Shown here in pieces: positions 32,975-41,578 of a DNA stretch of 64,000 bases. The notes under the pieces were generated by a model. It saw only the letters and a program-made list of their open reading frames with translations, did no database searches and was not told the origin of the DNA. The DNA comes from Paenibacillus daejeonensis DSM 15491 (GTDB lineage: Bacteria; Bacillota; Bacilli; Paenibacillales; Paenibacillaceae): the NCBI RefSeq assembly GCF_000378385.1, contig NZ_KB899672.1, forward strand, positions 1 to 64,000, given 5' to 3'. Numbering within the stretch: position 1 is the stretch's first letter; every line of letters begins with the position of its first letter. Both the position numbers and the translations under genes were made by a program.

Positions 32975-33271
32975 ATGAAACAGGAACATATCGTACACTT
33001 TAAGGTGATTCGGGATGGAGAAGTTAAAAAACTGCGCGGCCTCATCCGGCTGGAGCCCGGGAAAGAGCCGACCATCGCCCAATTTGCACAGTGTCTGCGG
33101 GAATGCGGTCACGAGGTCATCCTTGTCGACGAGCGTCGCGTCATCTTCGAAGGCCGCCGGGGCGGCAATGACTATATGATTGATGTCTTGGAGGATTATT
33201 ATGTGAACACAAGGGACCGCGATGCCGAGCAACTCGCAGCCGCCTTTCAAAAGCCGGACCCTGTATTATAA
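32975..33271 (+). CDS. small protein of unknown function
   Basis: 98 residues, no signal or membrane segment. Begins KQEHIVHFKVIRDGEVKKLR and has a compact alpha/beta look (VILVDERRVIFEGRRGGNDYM), then an acidic end. AAAGGGGAAG precedes the ATG and a terminator follows 5 bp after the stop, so it is very likely a real single gene. I do not recognise the family. Confidence 0.75.
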   Translation: MKQEHIVHFKVIRDGEVKKLRGLIRLEPGKEPTIAQFAQCLRECGHEVILVDERRVIFEGRRGGNDYMIDVLEDYYVNTRDRDAEQLAAAFQKPDPVL

Positions 33272-33276
33272 AGAAG

Positions 33277-33312
33277 ACGCCGACCGGGTAGAACCGGAAA
33301 GGCGTTTTTTTA
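33277..33312 (+). terminator. rho-independent terminator
   Basis: ACGCC-ga-CCGG pairs with CCGG-aaa-GGCGT, then seven Ts. Confidence 0.85.
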
Positions 33313-33496
33313 TTGTAGAAGAGATTTTTCTGAGAAAAAATCCCTGTTTTTCTGGGAATTCTGTGAAAACGCTAATCCTATAGGGGCAAAAGGCTATGGT
33401 ATACTACACAGCGGAAGTCATCCTTTTAGAGGATATCCATTGCAAGTGTGAACACGGATTAAGCAGATGGAATTTTACATAATTTTGGAGGTTGTT

Positions 33497-34483
33497 ATGG
33501 TTAGCAATGTTAATCGTATGTGGGTATTGCTTGCGGCAGCTGTGCTGCTCAGCATTGTAGCTCTGGCGGCGACGCCAGCGGCTGCGTCGGCCCAAGTCGT
33601 CCATGGCGTGACGATTATGGTGGATGGTAAGGAGAAGACATTAGCTGAACCTGCCCGGATGCGGGAAGGTCGGTTATTCGTACCGGTGAGCCGGGTGGCA
33701 GAGCTGTTCGACGTGAGTCAAATTAAGTGGAAGGCTTCGCACCAAGAGGCGACGATTGTTACGTCAACGCAAGACACGATCGTCTTGGGTAATGGAGTGC
33801 CGGTTGTATACTTTAATGATGAGCGGTACCGGATGGACGCTGCTCCGTTCGTTACAAGCGGTCGGATGTATGTGCCGCTGCGTCATGTAGCCGAGCTGTT
33901 GCATGCCAATGTGCATTGGGATGCCGATCAGCTCCAAGCAATTTTCACGGTACAGGAGCCTGTGGTGGTTGAGACAGGATACGGACTGCCAGAGATTAGT
34001 GCCCAATTCGGCAGCAGCAGCGCGCAGCTCTTGATGCGCAACGGGTTGCAAGCTGAGCAGGTTAAGGAAGGCACGGAGTTGCTCGTCGTTGTCCCTTCAA
34101 TTTTTAACAATAAGGCGGAGCCCTATACGGAGCAGGATTTCCAACTGCTGGCGAAGATCACGCAAGTGGAATCAGGTTACGAATCGTATGAAGGCCAGTT
34201 GGCAGTCGCCAATGTTATCTTGAACCGGGTGAAGCATGCCCAGTTTCCGAATTCCATTCGTGACGTCATTTACTCGGGCAGACAGTTCCCGCCTGCGCAC
34301 AACGGCAAGTTGGACCGAAGTGTCCCTAACGCGAGCGTCCAGCGTGCGGTCAAGGATGCCCTGAACGGCAAGAACAATGTCGGCGGCGCGATTTACTTCC
34401 ACAATCCGAGAGTGACCCGTGGGGCATTCTGGAGCGGGCTGCAGACCGTCGCGAACATTGGCAATCATCGGTTTTCAAAATAG
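33497..34483 (+). CDS. SleB/CwlJ-type cell-wall hydrolase with copper-amine-oxidase-N domain
   Basis: About 328 residues. A secretion signal (helix about 8-28, ending AAASA) is followed by a copper_amine_oxidN-type domain (about 35-150) with paired REGRLFVPVSRVAELF and SGRMYVPLRHVAELL motifs. The C-terminal Hydrolase_2 domain has ITQVESGYESYEGQLAVANV (catalytic Glu) and the YSGRQFPPA loop. Such proteins are lytic transglycosylases acting on spore cortex or cell-wall glycan. ATG 33497 follows TTTTGGAGG; a TATACT box lies near 33399. A bidirectional terminator follows. Confidence 0.88.
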   Translation: MVSNVNRMWVLLAAAVLLSIVALAATPAAASAQVVHGVTIMVDGKEKTLAEPARMREGRLFVPVSRVAELFDVSQIKWKASHQEATIVTSTQDTIVLGNGVPVVYFNDERYRMDAAPFVTSGRMYVPLRHVAELLHANVHWDADQLQAIFTVQEPVVVETGYGLPEISAQFGSSSAQLLMRNGLQAEQVKEGTELLVVVPSIFNNKAEPYTEQDFQLLAKITQVESGYESYEGQLAVANVILNRVKHAQFPNSIRDVIYSGRQFPPAHNGKLDRSVPNASVQRAVKDALNGKNNVGGAIYFHNPRVTRGAFWSGLQTVANIGNHRFSK

Positions 34484-34485
34484 AT

Positions 34486-34527
34486 AAAAAGAGGCGTTAC
34501 GGGCTCATACCCGAAACGCCTTTTTTG
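34486..34527. terminator. bidirectional terminator
   Basis: AGGCGTT-a-CGGG pairs with CCCG-a-AACGCCT, with an A-run on the left and a T-run on the right, between the convergent hydrolase and TauE/SafE genes. Confidence 0.88.
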
Positions 34528-34535
34528 ATCCTTGC

Positions 34536-35279
34536 TTAAAAAATAATGAGATACAGTCCGCCTAGCGCGGCAAATCCAAGAATGAGCGCTTGGAACAGCT
34601 TCTGTGGAATCTTCGGCAGCACCTTGAAGCCTATAAAGGCTCCAGCGCATACAGCCGGAATCATCCAGGCGTTCCACACCAGTGAATCTGCATTGATCAG
34701 ACCGAGGTGGATGGTGAACGGCACCTTGATTACATTGATGATGAAGAAGAAAAACGCGTTAGTGCCGACAAAGGTTGTCTTGTTCATCCCCTTGGACAGG
34801 AGATAGATCGACATAATGCTGCCAGCCGCATTGCCGATCATCGTTGTAAATCCGGCCAGAACCCCCAGCAGGGCGTGAAAGGGCGGCGATTGACTGAAGG
34901 CAAACTGCAGCGAACGCTCCAGCCGGTCCTTGGCAAGGTGCAAGGCGATCAACAGCAGCACCAGGCTACCAATGACCAGCGATAGCCACGCATTGCTAAT
35001 CTCGCCAAGTACCCAAAACCCAATCAACAATCCTCCAAGAACCCAGGGGAGCAAGGTCCAGAGATGCTTCCATACAACGGCATGTCGGTAATACAAAATG
35101 GCAATGATGTCGCCAGTAATTAGAATCGGCGTCAACAGTCCGACCGATTCCCGAGCCGGGAACACAGAGGCCATGATTGCGGCGACAAAGATACCAAGCG
35201 TGGGTACGCCGGTCTTCGTAAATCCAACCATCACGGCACATAGAATCAGGATCCCAAGCTGCAGAGGGGTGATATCCAT
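34536..35279 (-). CDS. TauE/SafE family sulfite/sulfonate exporter
   Basis: 247 residues with about eight helices. The repeated family motif is seen in the first half (MVGFTKTGVPTLGIFVAAIMAS) and in the second half (GFTTMIGNAAGSIMSIYLLSKGM). TauE/SafE proteins export sulfite, sulfoacetate or related anions. Sulfite would be the expected by-product of the sulfonate unit at 1-6 kb, but the two loci are 28 kb apart. AAGGAG precedes the ATG. Confidence 0.88.
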   Translation of the reverse strand: MDITPLQLGILILCAVMVGFTKTGVPTLGIFVAAIMASVFPARESVGLLTPILITGDIIAILYYRHAVVWKHLWTLLPWVLGGLLIGFWVLGEISNAWLSLVIGSLVLLLIALHLAKDRLERSLQFAFSQSPPFHALLGVLAGFTTMIGNAAGSIMSIYLLSKGMNKTTFVGTNAFFFFIINVIKVPFTIHLGLINADSLVWNAWMIPAVCAGAFIGFKVLPKIPQKLFQALILGFAALGGLYLIIF

Positions 35280-35352
35280 GGCTGCTCCTTCACGTAGTCA
35301 TTTGACCACAGTATAGCATGAAGAAGCTTGGGCTGACGACGATGAATCGCGC

Positions 35353-36768
35353 TTAGACCTCCAGAATCTTGATCAGATTGGTGGTGCCGGCCTTGCCGAT
35401 GGGTACGCCTGCCGAGATGACGATGGTGTCGCCCTCGCTAACCAGACCTGTGCCTACTGCGCCGCGAACCGCCGAATCAAACATATCGTCTGTGGTCGTG
35501 ATGACATCGCCGAGCACGGGGATTACACCCGAGAGCAGGCAGATCTTCGGCAGTGTATGCTCATTATGCGAGATGGCAATGATTGGCGCACTTGGACGGT
35601 ACTTGGAGATCATCCGGGCCGTATAGCCGCTCTCCGTAGAGGTAACGATAGCTGTTGCACCCAGCTCCAGCGATGCGCTAACGGCGCTCTGGCTGATGAC
35701 TTCGGTAATATTGGTGCCTTGCTGTTCCCGCTTGCGCTTGAACTGTTCACGGTAATCGGTCATGGCCTCAGCCTTGCGTGAAATAGATGCCATCGTCTGC
35801 ACCGATTGAACCGGGTAGCTGCCAGCAGCCGACTCGCCGGATAGCATAACTACGTCTGCGCCTTGCAGGACGGCATTGGCCACGTCACTTACCTCGGCAC
35901 GTGTTGGACGAGGGTTGTACTGCATGGATTCCAGCATGTGCGTTGCGACAATAACCGGTTTGCCGGCCAGGTTGCATTGCTCGATCATGCGTTGCTGCAT
36001 GAGAGGGACATCCTCAATTGGAATTTCAACACCCAGATCGCCACGGGCCACCATGATGCCATCGGATGCCTCGATGATCGCTTCTAGGTTCAGAACGCCT
36101 TCTTCATTTTCAATCTTGGAGATGATCTGGACATGCTCCGATTGCTTCTCTTCGAGCAGGCGGCGAATCTCATAGATGTCCTCAGCTTTGCGTACGAAGG
36201 AAGCTGCGATCATCTCCACACCTTGCTCGACGCCGAAGGCGATATGAGCGATATCCCGTTCGGTGACACCTGGCAGGGTCGTCTGGATGCCAGGCAGATT
36301 CACGCCTTTGCGAGGCTTAAGCTTGCCGCCGCTGACGATGTGACAGCTGATTTCCGTGCCCTTAACCTCCAGAACGGTCAGATCGACCAGACCGTCATCG
36401 ATCAGGATGCGGTCGCCCGCCTTTACGTCTCCAGGCAGTGCAGGATAGTTCACCGAGATACGTCCGGCATCGCCGAGCACCTCCTCCGTGGTGAGCACAA
36501 GCGTTTCTCCTGCAATTAGCTCACAATAGGCTTCACGCAAGCGGCCGATACGCACCTCCGGTCCTTTGATATCCATCATAATCGGAATACGTGCACCGAG
36601 CTCGCTAGCCGCTTGACGAACATTGCGAATCCGCTGAATATGATCCTCCAGCTCGCCATGTGCCATATTCAGACGAGCAACGGTCATACCAGCTGTAATC
36701 ATATCCTTCAGCGTCTCGATGGAGTCGCAGGCAGGTCCCATGGTACAAATAATCTTGGTTTTCAACAT
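35353..36768 (-). CDS. pyk: pyruvate kinase
   Basis: 471 residues, the short pyruvate kinase without the C-terminal PEP-utiliser extension seen in Bacillus Pyk. Motifs: KIICTMGPACDS at the start, MARLNMAHGE-type block, IMDIKGPEVRIG, the active-site ISKIENEEGVLNLEAII with Lys, MVARGDLGVEIP and MLESMQYNPRPTRAEVSDVA. It converts phosphoenolpyruvate and ADP to pyruvate and ATP. GAGGAGG lies 8 bp before the ATG. It stands alone rather than beside pfkA, which suggests a second copy elsewhere. Confidence 0.96.
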   Translation of the reverse strand: MLKTKIICTMGPACDSIETLKDMITAGMTVARLNMAHGELEDHIQRIRNVRQAASELGARIPIMMDIKGPEVRIGRLREAYCELIAGETLVLTTEEVLGDAGRISVNYPALPGDVKAGDRILIDDGLVDLTVLEVKGTEISCHIVSGGKLKPRKGVNLPGIQTTLPGVTERDIAHIAFGVEQGVEMIAASFVRKAEDIYEIRRLLEEKQSEHVQIISKIENEEGVLNLEAIIEASDGIMVARGDLGVEIPIEDVPLMQQRMIEQCNLAGKPVIVATHMLESMQYNPRPTRAEVSDVANAVLQGADVVMLSGESAAGSYPVQSVQTMASISRKAEAMTDYREQFKRKREQQGTNITEVISQSAVSASLELGATAIVTSTESGYTARMISKYRPSAPIIAISHNEHTLPKICLLSGVIPVLGDVITTTDDMFDSAVRGAVGTGLVSEGDTIVISAGVPIGKAGTTNLIKILEV

Positions 36769-36892
36769 GTTGAATCCTCCTCGAATGGAAAGCTATCGTA
36801 ATTGTTCTCTGTCCATATTGTAACGCGAGATGTCGAAAGATGACATGAACTATAGTATACTGAATTTACTATAGTACGAACGGAGTGGTGTC

Positions 36893-37681
36893 ATGCTGAC
36901 GATTGAGGAGGTGCGTCACGACCGGGGAGTTGACTGGTTCGAAGAGCATATAGAGCCCAAGGAACGGGAGGCGTATCAGCTCATCCTGGTCACTTACGGC
37001 CGATGTGTGTATTGGCTGGACGGAGATAAGCAGATCATGGAGAAGGGGGAACTGCTGTTGATTCCGCCCGGAACCCGTTATTATGGCAAAAGTGTGCCAA
37101 CGGTGCTTCATACCAAGTATGTTGTCCGCTTTGCATGGCATGCTGCCTCTGAGGTTCTGCCGCTCCTGGCGCCGTCTGTGCCATGGCGTCAGACACCAGG
37201 CTGTTACGAACTGGTCGTAGAGCGGTTGAAGCAGATGGCAGAGCAATGGCAAGAGCGCTCAGACTATTATCGACTGATGGCCGGGGCTCAGTTAACGGAG
37301 ATCCTCGTCTACTTGAGCCGCGAAGCAGACCGCGGACGTCTGCCCGACCGCAAGCGGCGGATGGCAGAGAGCATGAAGCAGTACATCCAGAGTCATTACC
37401 GGGAAGCCGTCAACAAATCCTGCCTGGCTGAGGCAGTAGGCATTACGCCGAACTATGCCGCCAGCCTCTTCCGAACGGTCACTGGCCAGACGATTAGCGA
37501 TTACGTGCATCGTCAGCGCATGAAGACGGCTATCTATATGCTGACCGATTCCCTGCTGACCATTCATGAAATTGCAGAATATGTGGGCTATAATGATCCA
37601 TCGTATTTTCACCGCGTGTTCAAGCGGATTACCGGGGCTACCCCGTCCGCGTATCTCCAGGAGCGGCCGCCGGCACCGTAA
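36893..37681 (+). CDS. AraC family transcriptional regulator
   Basis: 262 residues. An N-terminal cupin-like sensor (GELLLIPPGTRYYG) and two C-terminal helix-turn-helix units: KSCLAEAVGITPNYAASLF and LLTIHEIAEYVGYNDPSYF, with the end motif FHRVFKRITGATPSAYL. Divergent from pyk with 125 bp between them, where ACTATAGTA is repeated (about 36849 and 36868), a possible operator for autoregulation. Inducer unknown. Confidence 0.92.
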   Translation: MLTIEEVRHDRGVDWFEEHIEPKEREAYQLILVTYGRCVYWLDGDKQIMEKGELLLIPPGTRYYGKSVPTVLHTKYVVRFAWHAASEVLPLLAPSVPWRQTPGCYELVVERLKQMAEQWQERSDYYRLMAGAQLTEILVYLSREADRGRLPDRKRRMAESMKQYIQSHYREAVNKSCLAEAVGITPNYAASLFRTVTGQTISDYVHRQRMKTAIYMLTDSLLTIHEIAEYVGYNDPSYFHRVFKRITGATPSAYLQERPPAP

Positions 37682-37699
37682 TGGTATAAACGCGAATCG

Positions 37700-37743
37700 A
37701 AAAAAGCTCCTCCAAGTGCCGAAACGGCATGGAGGAGCTTTTT
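37700..37743. terminator. bidirectional terminator
   Basis: AAAAAGCTCCTCC pairs with GGAGGAGCTTTTT, with inner GTGCC/GGCAT, between convergent genes. Confidence 0.9.
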
Positions 37744-37783
37744 CTATTCTTGAGCACTGGCACGTGCGCATCCTTAATACGAA

Positions 37784-38452
37784 CTACGAACTCGGAATTT
37801 CATCTTCGATGATTTCCGGCTCGGGGTAAGTTGCACCGAACAACTCAACCGTAACCTTCTCCATAACAGGCGGCTCTTGCGGCCGATCCTGCATGCCAAC
37901 GGGCAGCTGGACGATCTCGTCAATGACGTCCATACCTTCGATGACTTCGCCAAACGCAGCATACTTGCCATCCAGGCTTGGATAATCAGCATGCATGATG
38001 AAGAACTGCGAGCCAGCAGTATCCTCTCCTTCAGAACGGGCCATGGAAATCACGCCGCGTGTATGGTTCAGCGAGTTAGAGAATCCATTACTGTCGAATT
38101 CTCCCTTGATGCTGTAGCCGGGGCCTCCCAGGCCGTTGCCCTCGGGATCCCCGCCCTGAATCATGAAGCCTTCAATGACGCGATGAAAGATGGTTCCGTC
38201 ATAGGCGCCCTGTTGAACAAGCGAAATGAAATTGTTGACGGTATTAGGTGCGATGTCCGGATATAGTTCTACGCGGATGAGCTTCTCGTCCTCCATCTCG
38301 ATGGTCACGACGGGATTCTCCGCAGTCTCATTCGGGTTTCCAGTTGTTGTTTCTTCAGCATTGTTGGCGCGGTTGCCGCAACCGGCGAGCAAGACGACGC
38401 TAAGTGCCAATATTAGAAGAAACGAGACATGAGTTCGGGTGTTTCTAATCAT
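37784..38452 (-). CDS. cyclophilin-type peptidyl-prolyl isomerase, lipoprotein
   Basis: 222 residues. Lipoprotein signal with lipobox VLLAGC (Cys about 25), a short acidic/Asn linker, then the cyclophilin domain: GTIFHRVIEGFMIQGGDPEGNG carries the active-site arginine and Gln/Gly, and TAGSQFFIMHADYPSLDGKYAAFGEV completes the site. It would speed proline isomerisation during folding outside the membrane. TAGGGGG precedes the ATG. Confidence 0.94.
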   Translation of the reverse strand: MIRNTRTHVSFLLILALSVVLLAGCGNRANNAEETTTGNPNETAENPVVTIEMEDEKLIRVELYPDIAPNTVNNFISLVQQGAYDGTIFHRVIEGFMIQGGDPEGNGLGGPGYSIKGEFDSNGFSNSLNHTRGVISMARSEGEDTAGSQFFIMHADYPSLDGKYAAFGEVIEGMDVIDEIVQLPVGMQDRPQEPPVMEKVTVELFGATYPEPEIIEDEIPSS

Positions 38453-38606
38453 GCTTAATATCCCCCTAGTCTGATGTACATTCGTATAATAGCACAGGCC
38501 CCTTCAATAAATCTACATCAAATGTAGACCAGGCGCGCAAAAACAGGGCTGCTCGGGCCTGTTTCAGACCCAGAAGCATCCCTGTCGGCGGATCAAATCG
38601 AACAAA

Positions 38607-39029
38607 TTAAACGACAGCTTGCGGCTCAGAGCTGCGTGATTCCTCCAGCCGGCGATAGGCGCTCTGCCTTAGAATGTCGCGGATTTCCGCGCATTGCATC
38701 CGATAGGCGCTTGAGGATAACGAGCCATTGCGTACACGTTGCTTCATCAGTTCCGTCATCTCCTGGACCTGTAGATCGATGAGCTCCTCGATATCGGCGT
38801 GCTGCTGTACGGCAATATCTGCCAGTGAATCTCCTGCGTACAATCGGTCTTTTATTTTCTCAGACGATACGCCCAGCAAATGGGTCATATCAGCCGATCT
38901 TTTGCAGTTCAAGCCTTTGAGAGGGGCGCAATCCGGATAGCGTTCTCCGTGCTGCTCTCGTCCCATTACGCTTCGTATAGTAACCGCAAAGGCCATCGTG
39001 CCTGCGATCATAAATTGTTTCGGGTTCAT
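38607..39029 (-). CDS. exported/anchored helical protein of unknown function
   Basis: 140 residues from ATG 39029, which follows AAAAGAGGA at good distance; a longer reading to 39113 has no ribosome site. The first 20 residues (MNPKQFMIAGTMAFAVTIRS) form a hydrophobic anchor or signal. The rest is helical, with KIKDRLYAGDSLADIAVQQHADI, a motif shared by Paenibacillus secreted proteins in which a short helical repeat KLxxGxSLADIA recurs. Function unknown. Confidence 0.7.
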   Translation of the reverse strand: MNPKQFMIAGTMAFAVTIRSVMGREQHGERYPDCAPLKGLNCKRSADMTHLLGVSSEKIKDRLYAGDSLADIAVQQHADIEELIDLQVQEMTELMKQRVRNGSLSSSAYRMQCAEIRDILRQSAYRRLEESRSSEPQAVV

Positions 39030-39136
39030 GCCTGGTGTCCTCTTTTCTTGGGTTCCATCCATTGTATATCGGGTCAGTCTGTACACTGCCCTTCTATGAT
39101 TAACCAGAGGCACGCGGACATAAACGTTAATTTTGA

Positions 39137-39967
39137 TTAATTGCGCGGCATTTCCCGCGTAACCTTGGCAACGATTTCACTAATCTTCACTTCCAGCCCA
39201 TGCTGCTTTTGCTTTTCGGTGACCAGCTGCCTAGAGACGGTGACGAGCGTACCTAATGCTTTCAGTGAATCGTTGGCATCCTTTTTGCGGACGGCTTGAT
39301 TGGCATGCTTCCATGCGGTAGCCGCGTGTTTCTTAGTCGCGCTAATGGTACTTTTGGCTGAACGGACCTGGACTTTCACCGGATCGATAGCAGCAAGCAT
39401 ATCGCGCAACTTTTTTGTCGTTTTCGCTTTGTTCGACTTAGCGGTCTTCAACGCCTGCTCCTTGCTCCGAATGTCGTCCCTGGCTACTTGTACAGCCCAC
39501 TTCAGCTGATCCGACTGCGCTTTGAGCCGGGCATTCAGATCTTTGTTTTTGAGCGGTTTCGCAGCAGCGATCTGCTTGTTGAGCGCAGCGTTCATGTCTA
39601 GAACGGGCTTGTATCTGTTCTTCGTCTGCTGAAGCTGCTGCTCGAGCTGTGCAATCTTGCGGTCGTCGATCTGACGGATCGCTGTCCGCAACTTCGCAAT
39701 CTGCTCCTCGTTGGCGAAGTGGAGCGTCCGGATGCGCTCATCCCATTGCGCTTCCTGGGCCTGGTTAGCCTGCACCTGCTTGTATTGCTGATCCAGCTTG
39801 CTGGCCGTCGATCGGTCGGCAGCCGTAATCATCTGGGCGAGGGCGGTCTTGCTTGTACTAGTCAGCTCATACGTGCTGGCAGAAGCGGGCAAGGGGACAA
39901 GGGTCAACAGCAGGGCCAGTGCCAGGCAGGAGATTGCGAGTCTGCGCAGACCTAACTTCACTTTCAT
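39137..39967 (-). CDS. secreted coiled-coil protein of unknown function
   Basis: 276 residues. A clear Sec signal peptide ends at about ASAST (residue 31). Nearly everything after it is heptad-rich coiled coil (IRQIDDRKIAQLEQQLQQTKN; LRDMLAAIDPVKVQ), rich in Lys, Gln and Ala, with no cysteine. AAAAGGAGG precedes the ATG. A good sigma-A promoter and a complete terminator hairpin lie in its leader, so expression may be attenuated. A role at the cell wall is possible but not shown. Confidence 0.78.
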   Translation of the reverse strand: MKVKLGLRRLAISCLALALLLTLVPLPASASTYELTSTSKTALAQMITAADRSTASKLDQQYKQVQANQAQEAQWDERIRTLHFANEEQIAKLRTAIRQIDDRKIAQLEQQLQQTKNRYKPVLDMNAALNKQIAAAKPLKNKDLNARLKAQSDQLKWAVQVARDDIRSKEQALKTAKSNKAKTTKKLRDMLAAIDPVKVQVRSAKSTISATKKHAATAWKHANQAVRKKDANDSLKALGTLVTVSRQLVTEKQKQHGLEVKISEIVAKVTREMPRN

Positions 39968-40017
39968 CCATGAAAACCTCCTTTTATCCTATGAGTTAAC
40001 CACGGCCCGCAAGCACA

Positions 40018-40100
40018 CAAAAAAAAGCACCCGTAAGAGGGCGCCTGCGCGCCACTCCTTACGGGTGCTTCCAACGTAAGTGAATATTCGGGATTCGGTT
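40018..40100 (-). ncRNA. candidate small RNA or transcription attenuator
   Basis: Reading leftward, a promoter TTGACA (40136-40131), 18-bp spacer and TATAGT (40112-40107) is followed by about 30 bases, then a 13-bp perfect stem (AAGCACCCGTAAG at 40025-40037 with CTTACGGGTGCTT at 40058-40070 on the plus strand) and a run of Ts. That is a complete unit of about 80 nt with no room for a protein. It ends 50 bp before the secreted coiled-coil gene on the same strand, so it may be that gene's attenuator. No other minus-strand gene upstream needs a terminator here. Confidence 0.5.
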
Positions 40101-40106
40101 TCGTCC

Positions 40107-40136
40107 ACTATAACCCCTAGAGACCAAAACTGTCAA
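40107..40136 (-). promoter_or_regulatory. sigma-A promoter
   Basis: TTGACA, 18 bp, TATAGT on the minus strand. It drives the candidate small RNA and probably the coiled-coil gene. Confidence 0.65.
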
Positions 40137-40208
40137 GAGTTGGATGAAGGGTTTGATTGGGCAAGGTGATGGGTATGTTAATGAATAACTTGATGAGGGG
40201 GCAGCCTA

Positions 40209-40769
40209 TTGGACTTTTACAACAAGCTTAACAACTACTTCCCTGACCATGAGCTCAAGGCACAGGAGCATCTTGAAGGACTCGTCGAGGACAAAGATAT
40301 TTACCATAAGGATGAAAGCGAAAATTATCTTGTGCTGTACGCTGAATTTCCTTCTTTCCTCTTCATTGATTATCTTCTCGTTACAGGAAAGGTTAGAGGA
40401 AAGGGTATTGGAACGGAGCTATTGAATCGTTACAAGGCCAAGGGAAAGATGATGATTCTGGAGGCAGAGCCGCCGGATGAAGAGGATGCCGATACATGCC
40501 GAAGAATGCAATTCTACGAACGCAACGGCTTTCGTCATGCGGACCAGATTATCTACGAGCGCCAGGATGAGCAAGGGAATCCGTTTGAGATGCACATTCT
40601 CTACTGGTACCCGGAGGAGGAGCGTTTTACCCAAAAGCAGGTGATGGAGCATATGGCCTTGGCTTGCAAGGAAATCCATAATTTCCGCGCCAAGCGGTAC
40701 TACGGCAAACCAGTCGTTGTACCCGAGGATGTGCTGAGCTGGCAGGAGAGCACAGGTGCTAAAAGTTAG
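40209..40769 (+). CDS. GNAT-family N-acetyltransferase
   Basis: 186 residues. The acetyl-CoA loop is the GNAT motif A, YLLVTGKVRGKGIGTELLNRY, followed by MILEAEPP and the motif B-like RRMQFYERNGFRHAD. The TTG start at 40209 lies 8 bp after GAGGGG. Substrate unknown. Transcribed away from the coiled-coil gene. A hairpin starting at 40785 probably ends it. Confidence 0.85.
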   Translation: MDFYNKLNNYFPDHELKAQEHLEGLVEDKDIYHKDESENYLVLYAEFPSFLFIDYLLVTGKVRGKGIGTELLNRYKAKGKMMILEAEPPDEEDADTCRRMQFYERNGFRHADQIIYERQDEQGNPFEMHILYWYPEEERFTQKQVMEHMALACKEIHNFRAKRYYGKPVVVPEDVLSWQESTGAKS

Positions 40770-40910
40770 TTAGCTTTAGTAGAAGGGGGCTGTCCAATAA
40801 GTCAGTGAAAGCTGACCGATGGAAGGCCCCTTACTTTTTATAGAACTTATAGACAGCAGCCGACCTACTTCTAGGTATTGCCTACCCTACGCGTCTTACT
40901 GCCCTCCCGG

Positions 40911-41096
40911 CTAACGGCCATATATACGCTTATTTGCCCTGAAAAGGTAGCTCATCATTTCTAACGGCCATATATGCGCCTATTCTGGCCAAACAGACCG
41001 CTGGAGCCTCAAAAAACCTCCAATAACTGCGCTGGTGGCCGTTAGAATTCAAAGTGACTCGATTTGGGCGAAATAGCGGCTGTGGTGGCCGTTAGC
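40911..41096. repeat. TAACGGCCA repeat family 2, locus 1 (two direct, two inverted)
   Basis: CTAACGGCCATATATACGC (40911) and CTAACGGCCATATATGCGC (40961) read forward, each followed by TATT. CTGCGCTGGTGGCCGTTAG (near 41027) and GCGGCTGTGGTGGCCGTTAG (near 41076) read in reverse. The spacing of about 50 bp within each pair is constant. The same four-part arrangement recurs at 57.9-58.1 kb. Confidence 0.75.
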
Positions 41097-41184
41097 ATTT
41101 TCCCACTTGGGGTCAGCAATTAATCGACACGCTCATGGCGTCCACTAGAATTCCAGCGCAGTTCGTTCCGTTGATTTTCAAAAC

Positions 41185-41231
41185 AAAAAAGGTTGGGCGG
41201 GATACCTAACGGTTTCTCGTCCAACCTTTTT
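41185..41231. terminator. bidirectional terminator-like stem inside the element
   Basis: AAAAAAGGTTGG (41185-41196) pairs with CCAACCTTTTT (41221-41231) with a further CG pair run. No gene ends directly at it on either side. Confidence 0.7.
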
Positions 41232-41257
41232 GTGTGGGGACTTATTGGACATCCCCT

Positions 41258-41578
41258 TTTTTATTCTTTCAGAAATCTGGGGCAAGGTTATAACGGATGT
41301 TGCGTCCAGCCAATAGCTCCAAGGGAACATTCTTCCCTTAGCGTGAGGGAATGGGCCGTTTGGTGTGCTCCAAGGTCGCCTTTTCGTCTTTTGGGGGTAA
41401 GGTGCGTAACGGTCGGAATCCCTATCATTCGAATCATCCGCAGGATGAATTTGTTCGTAAGAATTAAGCTTCGAAGAAAAGGCTCCACTTTATGGGGATA
41501 TTTTGTGGTTAGAAGTTTAAGTTGGGTCTGATTTGATAAGAATGAGAGGACACAACTTGAAAGGAAGGGTGAGCGAAA
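41258..41578 (+). other. gene-free leader region before the prenyltransferase gene
   Basis: No supported coding frame. Local stems exist (GGGAACATTC/TTCCCTTAGCG...GAGGGAAT; CATCCGCAGGATG). AAATCTGGGG near 41274 matches a core string of repeat family 1 but the surrounding sequence does not. The region may be an untranslated leader; I see no known riboswitch. Confidence 0.35.

Larger units (their letters stand above)
40785..41257. mobile_element. MITE-like element with 18-bp inverted ends, carrying the TAACGGCCA repeats
   Basis: GGGGGCTGTCCAATAAGTC (40785-40803) and GACTTATTGGACATCCCC (about 41240-41257) are inverted repeats with one or two mismatches. Between them are four copies of a TAACGGCCA motif, two direct (near 40911 and 40961) and two inverted (near 41021 and 41075), and a bidirectional terminator-like stem. 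No reading frame is supported and no target duplication is clear. The left end also folds on itself (GTCAG/CTGAC inside GGGGcc-type arms) and may terminate the GNAT gene. Confidence 0.5.

Noticed and set aside
41274-41290. Further copy of repeat family 1 upstream of the prenyltransferase gene
   Set aside because: Only AAATCTGGGG matches; the paired strands and ends are absent.
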